From contig JAITKU010000124.1 of NCBI GenBank assembly GCA_031278255.1, positions 1 to 8,738 on the forward strand: a stretch of DNA of 8,738 nucleotides, in the 5' to 3' direction. A program made the position numbers and the translations under genes. The stretch is from Eubacteriales Family XIII. Incertae Sedis bacterium. GTDB taxonomy: Bacteria; Bacillota; Clostridia; Peptostreptococcales; Anaerovoracaceae. The notes under the pieces are model-generated. The model saw only the letters and a program-made list of their open reading frames with translations. It made no database searches and was not told where the DNA came from. Shown here piece by piece: positions 1-6,407 of the stretch (positions are counted from its first letter, which is position 1; every line of letters starts with the position of its first letter).

Positions 1-34
1 CCGCCGAACTGTGTTGCAAAGCCTCGCCGAACCT

Positions 35-117
35 TAGGGTTCGTCTGCGTTTTGCGCCTTGCTCGACGAAAAAAATTCTGCGCCAAATTTGTCAACTTTA
101 TTCCGTAACGAACCCTA
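35..117. repeat. MITE-like element with 8-bp terminal inverted repeats and flanking TA
   Basis: The ends GGGTTCGT (37-44) and ACGAACCC (108-115) are perfect inverted repeats, and each is flanked by TA (35-36 and 116-117). With the flanks included, 11 bases match in inverted orientation (34-44 and 108-118). A 79-bp non-coding body with TA duplications is what IS630/Tc1-mariner-derived MITEs look like, but this is inference from structure and no transposase is present. The body carries CGCCAAATTTG (81-91), whose complement recurs in the fabG-fabF gap. It lies about 90 bases past the end of the leftward fab operon, so it could also fold in the read-through transcript. Confidence 0.45.
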
Positions 118-134
118 AAATATCGATTATGCGC

Positions 135-148
135 TGATTGGACAATCA
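135..148. repeat. Short palindrome downstream of the fab operon
   Basis: TGATTGGACAATCA is a 14-bp inverted repeat (TGATT, four-base centre, AATCA, with one further G/C pair possible) about 60 bases past the stop of the fusion gene, next to an AT-rich stretch (146-160). It could be a small hairpin or a protein-binding site. There is no T-run on the 3' side in the leftward direction, so I do not call it a terminator. Confidence 0.25.
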
Positions 149-208
149 TAATAAATTTTTGCGACCTGCGTGCGCCGCTTAAACCGATTTGTACCACAGC
201 TTCGCCTC

Positions 209-1723
209 TCAGCAAAAGGCCCTGAAAATATCCGCCACCGCGGCGTGCGGCGCGGCGCGGCCGCCGTTTTCGGCGCAGAAGAGGATACCGTTCTCCGCGT
301 CCCCCCGCGCCGTCGCGCCCAAGACCTCGGCCAGACAGAACGGGATGTCTTTCTTCGGGCAGAGATCGATACAGTCTATGCAGTGCGCGGGTTCCGTGTT
401 TCCGCGCGCTACGCGGTCGGCGAGCGCGTTGCGCAGCATTCGCACGGGTCTGCCGAGGGGGCTTTTCAGGATGAGCGTTTCCCGCCGCTGCGCTTGTGCG
501 TACACGGCGCGCACGGACTGCGGCGCGTCGCATTCCGAGGTCAGGACAAAGGACGTATCGAGCTGTATGCCGTCCGCTCCGTAGGCGACCGCCCGCTTCA
601 CGTCCGCGCGGCTCATCTCGCCGTTTGCCACGATGAGCGGGCAGTTCGGCAGGTCCGCAAGCTCGCGCTTGATCTCGACCACGCTTCGATAGAAACCGGC
701 CGTCGCGCTGTCGAGCTGTTCCTCCTTGAAGCCGAGAATCCCGCATTTGGACGGACCTTCAAAGATCACCGCGTCCGGCGCGCGGTTGTATTTCTTCGCC
801 CAGCTTTTGCGCAGAAGCCGGACGGCGCGCGCGGAGGAAAGCATGGGCACGAGCATCACGCCGGAATCCCCGGCCATGGCGGGAAGCGAGACGGGTATCC
901 CCATCCCCGCGATGACGATGCGCGCGCCGGCTTCGATCGCCGCCCTTACCGTGTGCGCGCAATCCGGCGCCGCGTAGAGGACGCTTACGGCGATCGCGCC
1001 CACCGGTCCCTTTTTTTTCAGGATACGCGCGCAGGCGTCCGCGACGTCCCGTCTGAAAGCGCGCAGATTCGCCGTCTGCGGGTCTTTCTCGTAATCGGAT
1101 TCCGCGAAACCGGGCTGTGCGGCGGTAATGACGCCCACCCCGCCGCAGGTCGCGATCGCGGCGGCCAAACGCGGCGAGGAGAAAGCCGCGCCCATGTCGC
1201 CCTGCACGATGGGCACCGGGATGTCCAGAGCGCCGATCCGAACGGCGCGCAGAGGCGGCTCCCGCTCTTCCCTGATCGGGCGGACGGCCTGCATCCGGAA
1301 ATATTCCTCCACATTCTCCAAGGCGAGCAACAGCAGACTTCTCTGCTCCTCCGCAAGCGAAGCGAAAGCCGCTTTTGTCATCCGTTCCCGAAATTCCGTG
1401 TGCGCGCGCGCAAACGCCGCGCCCGTCTCCGTCAGCGCAAGCTTTACGATACGCCTGTCCTCGGGCACGCGAAAGCGATCCACACAGCCTTTTCGGACCA
1501 ATTTGTCGATCGCGGTCGTGAGCGCGCCGACGCTGATCCTAAGCCCCGCGGCCACCTGCGTCATGGTCTTGGCCTTGCCGAGACCGATTTCCGTCAACAC
1601 GTGCATTTCGCTGCCGGATATCCGCCCCCCGGAGGCGCGGCGCGCCGCGTCGTCCAAGATGGGCGGAATGGTCTGAAAGAGGCGCGCGAATATTTTGCCC
1701 GGTTTGTCGAATTGCGTTTTCAT
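209..1723 (-). CDS. Fusion protein: MarR/FabT-like DNA-binding domain joined to a FabK/nitronate-monooxygenase-like barrel
   Basis: This is a 504-residue protein. Residues about 1-145 form a MarR winged-helix domain: ISGSEMHVL at 35-43, recognition-helix region ISVGALTTAIDKLVRKG at 63-79, wing EDRRIVKLALTETG at 88-101. This pattern is close to FabT, the repressor of Firmicutes fab operons. Residues about 157-504 are a TIM barrel of the FabK/nitronate-monooxygenase (COG2070-type) family, with QGDMG at 174-178 and EGPSKCGILGF at 322-332. The C-terminal cysteine motif CIDCIDLCPKKDIPFC (448-463) is typical of clostridial members. The usual AGGH catalytic histidine is Ile329, AGGI is ANGE (366-369), and GTRF is DTSF (389-392). 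The ATG at 1723 is chosen because GGAAAGGTG lies just upstream and the MarR fold starts there; the longer frame would run into fabZ. It is the last gene of the operon, 29 bases after fabZ. Inferred role: operon regulator with a former enzyme domain as ligand or redox sensor. A working oxidoreductase with an attached regulator is the alternative. Confidence 0.85.
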   Translation of the reverse strand: MKTQFDKPGKIFARLFQTIPPILDDAARRASGGRISGSEMHVLTEIGLGKAKTMTQVAAGLRISVGALTTAIDKLVRKGCVDRFRVPEDRRIVKLALTETGAAFARAHTEFRERMTKAAFASLAEEQRSLLLLALENVEEYFRMQAVRPIREEREPPLRAVRIGALDIPVPIVQGDMGAAFSSPRLAAAIATCGGVGVITAAQPGFAESDYEKDPQTANLRAFRRDVADACARILKKKGPVGAIAVSVLYAAPDCAHTVRAAIEAGARIVIAGMGIPVSLPAMAGDSGVMLVPMLSSARAVRLLRKSWAKKYNRAPDAVIFEGPSKCGILGFKEEQLDSATAGFYRSVVEIKRELADLPNCPLIVANGEMSRADVKRAVAYGADGIQLDTSFVLTSECDAPQSVRAVYAQAQRRETLILKSPLGRPVRMLRNALADRVARGNTEPAHCIDCIDLCPKKDIPFCLAEVLGATARGDAENGILFCAENGGRAAPHAAVADIFRAFC

Positions 1724-1752
1724 CGGCACCTTTCCATATTCGGCGCCGTCGT

Positions 1753-2190
1753 TCAGGCGCCGATGGCGAACAATATCTCGCAGCGGCAGGCTGTTTTGTC
1801 CCCGAGCCGCGCCGTCGCCGTTCCCGTCCCCGCCCGGCGCCTGAGCCGGTCCAGACATATTTCGAGCGTCAGTACATCGCCCGGAACCACCTTTTCGCGG
1901 AATTTCGCGTTGTTGATGCCGCCGAAGTAAGCGATTTTGCCGCGGTATTCCTCCATGGACAGGATGGCCACCGCGCCCGCCTGCGCCAGCGCCTCCACGA
2001 TCAGCACCCCCGGCATGACTTTCTCCTGCGGGAAATGCCCGCGGAAATAGTATTCCTCCGCGCGGACGCGCTTGACGGCACGTATATGGCGGCCGGCCTC
2101 CAGTTCCAACACCTCGTCGATCAAGAGGAAAGGGTCCCTGTGCGGGATGATCTCCATGATTTGGGCGCGGTCTAAGATTATTTCGCTCAT
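1753..2190 (-). CDS. fabZ: 3-hydroxyacyl-ACP dehydratase FabZ
   Basis: This 145-residue cytoplasmic hot-dog-fold enzyme removes water from 3-hydroxyacyl-ACP to give trans-2-enoyl-ACP, the third step of the elongation cycle. The family signature is complete: IPHRDPFLLID at 15-25, then GHFPQEKVMPGVLIVEALAQAG at 51-72. The catalytic histidine is His52 and the glutamate Glu66, with the 14-residue spacing normal for FabZ. Length is normal. The ATG at 2190 has AAGGA five bases upstream. It follows fabF after a 93-base gap containing a GC-rich inverted repeat, and precedes the MarR-barrel fusion by 29 bases. There is no FabA or FabM isomerase in the window, so no route to unsaturated fatty acids is visible here. 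Confidence 0.96.
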   Translation of the reverse strand: MSEIILDRAQIMEIIPHRDPFLLIDEVLELEAGRHIRAVKRVRAEEYYFRGHFPQEKVMPGVLIVEALAQAGAVAILSMEEYRGKIAYFGGINNAKFREKVVPGDVLTLEICLDRLRRRAGTGTATARLGDKTACRCEILFAIGA

Positions 2191-2226
2191 TTTATTCCTT
2201 TTTTGTTAAAAATTTCAATAGATGCC

Positions 2227-2262
2227 CGTCCGCCTCCCGGTCGCGGCGCGGCGCGACGGACG
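2227..2262 (-). repeat. GC-rich inverted repeat in the fabF-fabZ gap
   Basis: GTCGCG (2240-2245) pairs with CGCGAC (2252-2257), and outside it CGTCCG (2227-2232) matches CGGACG (2257-2262), sharing one base with the inner stem. In the leftward transcript the structure is followed about 15 bases later by a short U-run (around 2208-2213) and then the fabZ ribosome site. It may partly attenuate transcription or protect mRNA ends between fabF and fabZ. The function is inference. Confidence 0.4.
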
Positions 2263-2283
2263 CGGGTCCGAACATTCCGCGCG

Positions 2284-3513
2284 TTACGCGTACCGCTTGA
2301 ACAGCACCGTGGCGTTGTGCCCGCCGAAGCCGAGCGAATTCGACATCACATAGCGAAGTTCCGCCTTGCGCGCGCCCTCCGTCACATAGTCCAGATCCAA
2401 TTCCGCATCCGGCACCCGCAGATTGATCGTGGGCGGAATAACGCCGTCCCCTATCGCCCGCAAACAGATCACCGCCTCCAGCGCGCCCGCCGCGCCGAGC
2501 ATATGCCCCGTCATGCTCTTGGTCGAGCTGACCGGCACGCGATAGGCCGCATCGCCGAAAACCGCCTTGATCGCCTGCGTTTCAAACAGATCATTGTAGG
2601 GCGTGCCCGTCCCGTGCGCGTTGATATAGGAGATTTCCGCGGGCGGCACGCCTGCGGAATCGAGTGCCATACGCATGGATTTCGCCGCGCCGATACCGCC
2701 CGGCGCCGGCTGCGTGATGTGGAAAGCGTCGCAGGTGCTTCCGTAGCCCACCACCTCTCCGTAAATCTTCGCGCCGCGCGCCTGCGCGTGCGCAAGCTCT
2801 TCCATCACGACCATGGCCGCGCCCTCGCCCATCACAAAGCCGTCCCGTTCCTTGTCGAAAGGCGTGGAACACCTGCCCGGGTCCCGTCTCGCGGACATGG
2901 CCGTCATGTTCGTGAAGCCCGCGAAGCAGGTGGCCGCAAAGGGCGCCTCGCCCGCCCCCGCGATGATCGCGTCGATGTATCCGTGCCTTATGGTGCGCCA
3001 GGCTTCGCCGATGGCGTGCGTCCCGCAGGAACAGGCCGTTACCATATCGATCGCGGAGCCTTGGGCCTTGCACGTGATGGCGATGTTGCCGGCCAATATA
3101 TTGCCGATGATCATGGGAACGAGCAAGGGGGACACCCGTCCCGGACCTCGTTCCGTCAGCTTTCGGAATTCGCCCTCCAAGGTGGAAATGCCGCCTATGC
3201 CGCTGCCCGCGTACACGCCGAGGCGGTCGGGGTCTATGTTTTCCCCGCTGACGAGGCCGCTCATCTCCATGGCCTCGAGGGCCGCCGTCACGCCGTACTG
3301 ACTGAACAGGTCCATCCTGCGGGCCTCCCGCTTATCGCGATATGTAAAATCCCTGACCTCGGCGCCCAGCTTCACGTTCAACTCCGTCACGTCGATCTTC
3401 GTGATCGCGCCGATACCGTTTCTGCCGGCCTTGATTCCCGCCCAAGTATCCGCGAGATTGTTGCCGAGGGGACTGACCGCGCCCATACCCGTAATGACCA
3501 CTCTTCTTTCCAT
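2284..3513 (-). CDS. fabF: 3-oxoacyl-ACP synthase II FabF
   Basis: This 409-residue thiolase-fold condensing enzyme joins malonyl-ACP to the growing acyl chain, releasing CO2. The protein opens with RRVVITGMGAVSPLG. It has the nucleophile Cys161 in TACSCGTHAIGEA, His300 in NAHGTGTPYND, Lys332 and His337 in STKSMTGHMLGAAGA, and the C-terminal SLGFGGHN loop (393-400). This is the Cys-His-His triad of FabF/KASII, and length is normal. The ATG at 3513 is preferred over an in-frame TTG at 3531 because AGAGGT lies seven bases upstream of the ATG and the extra six residues are not part of the family. It is separated from fabG by 99 bases of repeat-bearing spacer, the largest gap in the operon. No separate fabH (KASIII) is present, so chain initiation must be encoded elsewhere. 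Confidence 0.97.
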   Translation of the reverse strand: MERRVVITGMGAVSPLGNNLADTWAGIKAGRNGIGAITKIDVTELNVKLGAEVRDFTYRDKREARRMDLFSQYGVTAALEAMEMSGLVSGENIDPDRLGVYAGSGIGGISTLEGEFRKLTERGPGRVSPLLVPMIIGNILAGNIAITCKAQGSAIDMVTACSCGTHAIGEAWRTIRHGYIDAIIAGAGEAPFAATCFAGFTNMTAMSARRDPGRCSTPFDKERDGFVMGEGAAMVVMEELAHAQARGAKIYGEVVGYGSTCDAFHITQPAPGGIGAAKSMRMALDSAGVPPAEISYINAHGTGTPYNDLFETQAIKAVFGDAAYRVPVSSTKSMTGHMLGAAGALEAVICLRAIGDGVIPPTINLRVPDAELDLDYVTEGARKAELRYVMSNSLGFGGHNATVLFKRYA

Positions 3514-3566
3514 CTTCTTTACCTCTGTCAATATAAGCTCTTGTTGCTTAAAACCTCAATTGAGAC

Positions 3567-3604
3567 TTCAAATTTGGCGTCGTTCAATTTTGGCGTCGTT
3601 CAAT
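3567..3604. repeat. Tandem 16-bp direct repeat in the fabG-fabF gap
   Basis: Two units, TTCAAATTTGGCGTCG (3567-3582) and TTCAATTTTGGCGTCG (3583-3598), differ at one base and are followed by the start of a third (TTCAAT, 3599-3604). Beside them are the perfect palindromes CAAATTTG (3569-3576) and CTCAATTGAG (3555-3564). The unit resembles sequences in the vanR leader (6522-6541) and downstream of vanS (8530-8550). It may be a dispersed intergenic repeat or a cluster of binding sites for a MarR-type protein. Confidence 0.75.
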
Positions 3605-3612
3605 CAACACCC

Positions 3613-4359
3613 CTAAATAACGATTCCGCCGTCCACACACAAAACCTGCCCCGTAATATAGGCCGCATCGTCGGACGCGAAAAAGGCCACGGCCTTGGCC
3701 ACGTCGGCCGGCGTGCCCGCGCGCCGCAGACTGATTGCCTCCGTCATGGCGGCCCTTTGCGCCTCGGGAAGCGCCTCCGTCATTTCCGTCGCGATGTAGC
3801 CGGGCGCCACGGCGTTGACCGTAACGCCGCGCGATCCGAGTTCCTTTGCCGCAGACAGGGTCATACCGACAAGCCCGGCCTTTGCCGCGGCGTAATTCAC
3901 CTGCCCCGGATTGCCCCGCAAACCCACGACGGAGGAGATGTTGACGATGCGTCCCGCGCGCTGCTTTGTCATGAGGGGCGCGAAAGCCCGCATCATGTAA
4001 AAGGCGCCGGAGAGGTCCGCGCGGATGATTTCGTCGAAATCCTCGGCGCGCATACGCAGCAGCAGCTTGTCCCGCGTGAGGCCCGCGTTGTTCACGAGGA
4101 TATCGACGCGACCGAAGCATTCTTTCACGCGCGCGAGCGCCGCCTCGCTGTGCGCCGGGTCCGCCGCGTCCCCCTGCAAAAACTCCGCGCGAACCCCGTA
4201 CGCGGACAGAAGGCCGCGGCACTCCGCGGCGGCTTCCGCATTGCCGCGATATGTGAGCAGGAGATCGGCGCCCCGTTCCGCAAATTCCAAGGCCACGGCC
4301 CGGCCGATCCCACGCGTGCCGCCCGTAACGACGGCTGTCTTTCCCGTCAGCGCGCGCAT
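3613..4359 (-). CDS. fabG: 3-oxoacyl-ACP reductase FabG
   Basis: This 248-residue short-chain dehydrogenase reduces 3-oxoacyl-ACP to 3-hydroxyacyl-ACP with NADPH. The Rossmann signature TGGTRGIG is at 12-19, where the arginine fits NADPH use; NNAG is at 90-93, Ser143 in NISSVVG, and Tyr156 and Lys160 in YAAAK. The C-terminal ITGQVLCVDGG is typical. Length is normal. The ATG at 4359 sits seven bases after AGGAGG and overlaps the end of fabD by 13 bases, implying translational coupling. One oddity is that the position usually occupied by the catalytic-tetrad asparagine (41 residues before the tyrosine; N110 in E. coli FabG) is Asp115 here, in RADLSGAF. Tyr, Lys and Ser are intact, so I expect an active enzyme. 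Confidence 0.96.
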   Translation of the reverse strand: MRALTGKTAVVTGGTRGIGRAVALEFAERGADLLLTYRGNAEAAAECRGLLSAYGVRAEFLQGDAADPAHSEAALARVKECFGRVDILVNNAGLTRDKLLLRMRAEDFDEIIRADLSGAFYMMRAFAPLMTKQRAGRIVNISSVVGLRGNPGQVNYAAAKAGLVGMTLSAAKELGSRGVTVNAVAPGYIATEMTEALPEAQRAAMTEAISLRRAGTPADVAKAVAFFASDDAAYITGQVLCVDGGIVI

Positions 4360-5357
4360 CCGATTTCCTCCTTTATAGACGACAGGGCGGACTCGAGGCC
4401 CTCGGCCTCCGCGACGTTCAGCGTGCGCGCCTTTGGACTGATCTTCTTCACGAGTCCCGTCAGGGTCTGTCCCGGCCCGAGTTCTATGAAGAGTTCTATC
4501 CCGTCCGCCGCCATGTTCTCGATCGTTTCCTGCCAATATACGGGGCTTTTCAATTGCAGGGCCAGGCGCGCGCGTATCCAAGCCGCGTCCGAAAGCGCCG
4601 CGGGCTTGCCCTCCGTCAGATCGCGGCCTGTCGTATTCGCGTACACGCGGACGCGCGGCGCCGAAAAATCCATATCGCGCACGGCTTCCGCCAGCCTTTC
4701 GGAGGCCGGTTCCATCATCGGGCTGTGAAAGGCCGCGCTCACGTTCAGCGGGACCGCTTTCAGACCGTCCGTTTCCTTGACCCGCTTCCTGAGCCTGTCG
4801 ATCGCGGCGAGGTCTCCGGCCGCGACCGTCTGCGTGGGCGCGTTGAAGTTGACGGCTTCCAAGATATCGCCCGCGCGCGCGGACGCCACCGCTTCGAGTA
4901 CGGCCTGCCGTTCGCCGAACACGGCCAACATCGCGCCCTTTTGTTCGCCTGCGGCGTCGCGTCCGGCTTCCGCCATGTAGGCGCCGCGCTTCTCCACCAA
5001 GGCGAGCGCGCTTTCAAAATCCGCAATGCAGCCGGCCGCCGTCAGCGCCGCGTATTCGCCGAGACTGAAGCCCGCAAGCCCCGCGATCGCAAGTCCGCCG
5101 CCGTCCGCTTCCGCGAGACCCTCCCGCGCGAGGCCCTCCCGCAGGGCCGCATACGCCGCGACATCCACCGTAAAGACGGTGGGCTGCGTTATATGCGTCT
5201 GCCGCAGATCGGCGCGCGTTCCCGCAAAGCACAGGCGCTTGATTTCATCGCCGGCCCGATCGAAGATTCCGCGCGCCGCGGGATACGCGTCGTACAGGCT
5301 CTTCCCCATTCCCTCATACTGGGCGCCTTGCCCCGCAAACAGAAGCCCTGCTTTCAT
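4347..5357 (-). CDS. fabD: Malonyl-CoA:ACP transacylase FabD
   Basis: This 336-residue alpha/beta enzyme transfers malonyl from CoA to the ACP phosphopantetheine arm, supplying FabF. It opens with LLFAGQGAQYEGMG. The nucleophile elbow is GFSLG with Ser98, where many homologues have GHSLG; Arg124 in VEKRGAYM fits the malonyl-carboxylate-binding arginine, His211 in AFHSP is the catalytic histidine, and LGPGQTLTGL (293-302) is conserved. It is slightly longer than the usual 310 or so residues, mainly in loops. The ATG at 5357 is preceded by AAGGAGGT about 11 bases upstream, inside the fabK coding region. It overlaps fabK by 44 bases and fabG by 13, so the three are tightly packed. Confidence 0.96.
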   Translation of the reverse strand: MKAGLLFAGQGAQYEGMGKSLYDAYPAARGIFDRAGDEIKRLCFAGTRADLRQTHITQPTVFTVDVAAYAALREGLAREGLAEADGGGLAIAGLAGFSLGEYAALTAAGCIADFESALALVEKRGAYMAEAGRDAAGEQKGAMLAVFGERQAVLEAVASARAGDILEAVNFNAPTQTVAAGDLAAIDRLRKRVKETDGLKAVPLNVSAAFHSPMMEPASERLAEAVRDMDFSAPRVRVYANTTGRDLTEGKPAALSDAAWIRARLALQLKSPVYWQETIENMAADGIELFIELGPGQTLTGLVKKISPKARTLNVAEAEGLESALSSIKEEIGCAR

Positions 5358-6279
5358 ATATTTCGTTGACCTCCTTGAAGATTTCTTCTATGATTTCCGT
5401 CGCCGTCTGCTCCCGCTTGACGAGGCCCGCGATCTGCCCCGACATGACGGAGCCATGGATCACGTCGCCGTCCCGGACCGCGGCGCGCAATGTGCCCGCC
5501 ATGCGCCGCTCGAATTCCTCCGGGCTGAGGCCGCCTCCCTCGAGCGACAGAATCTCCCGCGTCATCCTGTTTTTCAGCACGCGGACCGGATGCCCCGTAC
5601 TCCGGCCCGTCACCGTCGTGTCGCTGTCCTTTGCTTTGAGGATCATATCCTTGTAGCCTTGTGAAACCGTGCATTCGCGCGCGACGAGGAAGCGCGTGCC
5701 GAGCTGTATCCCCTTTGCGCCGAGCATGAAAGCCGCCGCCGCGCCGCGGCCGTCGCCTATGCCGCCCGCCGCTATGACGGGCAGGTCCGTCGCGTCCGCC
5801 ACCTGCGGGATCAGCGCCATCGTGGTGAGTTCGCCGATGTGTCCGCCCGCCTCCTGCCCCTCCGCGATAAGCGCGTCCGCGCCGTTTCGCGCGAGGCGAA
5901 CGGCCAGAGCGACGGAGGCGACCACGGGGATCACCTTGATGCCGGCGCCTTTCAGCGCGGCCATGTATTTGCCGGGATTGCCCGCGCCGGTCGTGACCAC
6001 GGCCGGCTTCTCCTCGCAAAGCATCTCCATAATGGCGTCCGTGTGCGGGTTCAGCAACATCACGTTCACGCCGAAAGGCTTGTCCGTCAGCGCTTTCGTC
6101 CTGCGAATCTCCTCCCGCACAAAGTCCGCGTCGGCGCCGCCGGCCGCGATCTGGCCGAGACCGCCGCCGTTTGAAACGGCCGAAGCGAGGCTGCTGTCGG
6201 CAATCCAAGCCATCCCTCCCTGTACAATGGGGTACGCGATCCCCAGCAAGCCGCCGATATCCTTTCCGCCATCCGCCAT
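5314..6279 (-). CDS. fabK: FMN-dependent enoyl-ACP reductase FabK
   Basis: This 321-residue TIM-barrel flavoenzyme reduces trans-2-enoyl-ACP to acyl-ACP with NAD(P)H, the last step of the elongation cycle. It starts LLGIAYPIVQGGMAW (11-25) and has EGQEAGGHIGE at 140-150 with the conserved His147, AAGGIGDGRG at 170-179 and GIQLGTRF at 190-197, the FMN-binding and active-site blocks of FabK. Length matches S. pneumoniae FabK. The nitronate-monooxygenase family is related, but position at the head of a fab operon that lacks FabI supports FabK. The ATG at 6279 is chosen because AAAGGAG ends six bases upstream; the ATG at 6285 is too close, and upstream TTG extensions lack a ribosome site. The last 14 or so residues are read within the fabD overlap and look like a tail gained by stop-codon loss. 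Confidence 0.94.
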   Translation of the reverse strand: MADGGKDIGGLLGIAYPIVQGGMAWIADSSLASAVSNGGGLGQIAAGGADADFVREEIRRTKALTDKPFGVNVMLLNPHTDAIMEMLCEEKPAVVTTGAGNPGKYMAALKGAGIKVIPVVASVALAVRLARNGADALIAEGQEAGGHIGELTTMALIPQVADATDLPVIAAGGIGDGRGAAAAFMLGAKGIQLGTRFLVARECTVSQGYKDMILKAKDSDTTVTGRSTGHPVRVLKNRMTREILSLEGGGLSPEEFERRMAGTLRAAVRDGDVIHGSVMSGQIAGLVKREQTATEIIEEIFKEVNEIYESRASVCGARRPV

Positions 6280-6304
6280 CCGCATCTCCTTTCCCCAAAA
6301 CGCC

Positions 6305-6324
6305 GCGCGCCGGGTGCCGCGCGC
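6305..6324 (-). other. Inverted repeat in the fabK leader
   Basis: GCGCGC (6305-6310) and GCGCGC (6319-6324) flank an eight-base loop in the roughly 120-base 5' leader between the fab promoter and fabK. A short run of Us and then the ribosome site follow in the transcript. Other GC-rich pairings are possible in 6330-6380. I recognise no known riboswitch; a structured leader is all that can be said. Confidence 0.3.
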
Positions 6325-6383
6325 AAAACCCTGCGCAGCAAGCACGCCGAGTCCGGCCGAGGCCCGTGCCGGCGATTTCAAGA

Positions 6384-6404
6384 ATACTTTTACTCTAAAA
6401 CTAT
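6384..6404. promoter_or_regulatory. Candidate operator of the fab operon
   Basis: ATACTTTT (6384-6391) and AAAACTAT (6397-6404) form an inverted repeat, seven of eight positions matching around ACTCT. It lies just downstream of the fab -10 box, over the expected transcription start (about 6401). A MarR-family repressor could block the promoter here, and the natural candidate is the MarR-barrel fusion at the end of the operon. The site is seen in the sequence; the protein assignment is inference. Confidence 0.4.
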
Positions 6405-6407
6405 TTT

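Noticed and set aside
1724..1858. N-terminal extension of the fusion gene into fabZ
   Set aside because: The extra 45 residues overlap fabZ coding sequence, have no family match, and a good ribosome site precedes the ATG at 1723.
170..1930. 586-codon open frame on the plus strand opposite the MarR-barrel fusion
   Set aside because: Composition is typical of an antisense shadow, with no motifs and no ribosome site; the opposite strand encodes conserved domains.
3530..3559. Internal promoter for fabF (TTGAGG, 18 bases, TATATT)
   Set aside because: Transcription would start within or next to the AGAGGT ribosome site, leaving fabF almost leaderless; more likely chance in AT-rich spacer.
2203..4728. 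Very long open frame (841 codons) on the plus strand
   Set aside because: It is antisense to fabF and fabG, has no recognisable domain, is Arg/His/Gly-rich in the manner of GC-rich shadow frames, and the genes opposite are unambiguous.
6280..6381. Upstream TTG start for fabK
   Set aside because: No ribosome site, an Arg/Ala-rich extension not seen in FabK, and it would begin only about 20 bases after the predicted transcription start.
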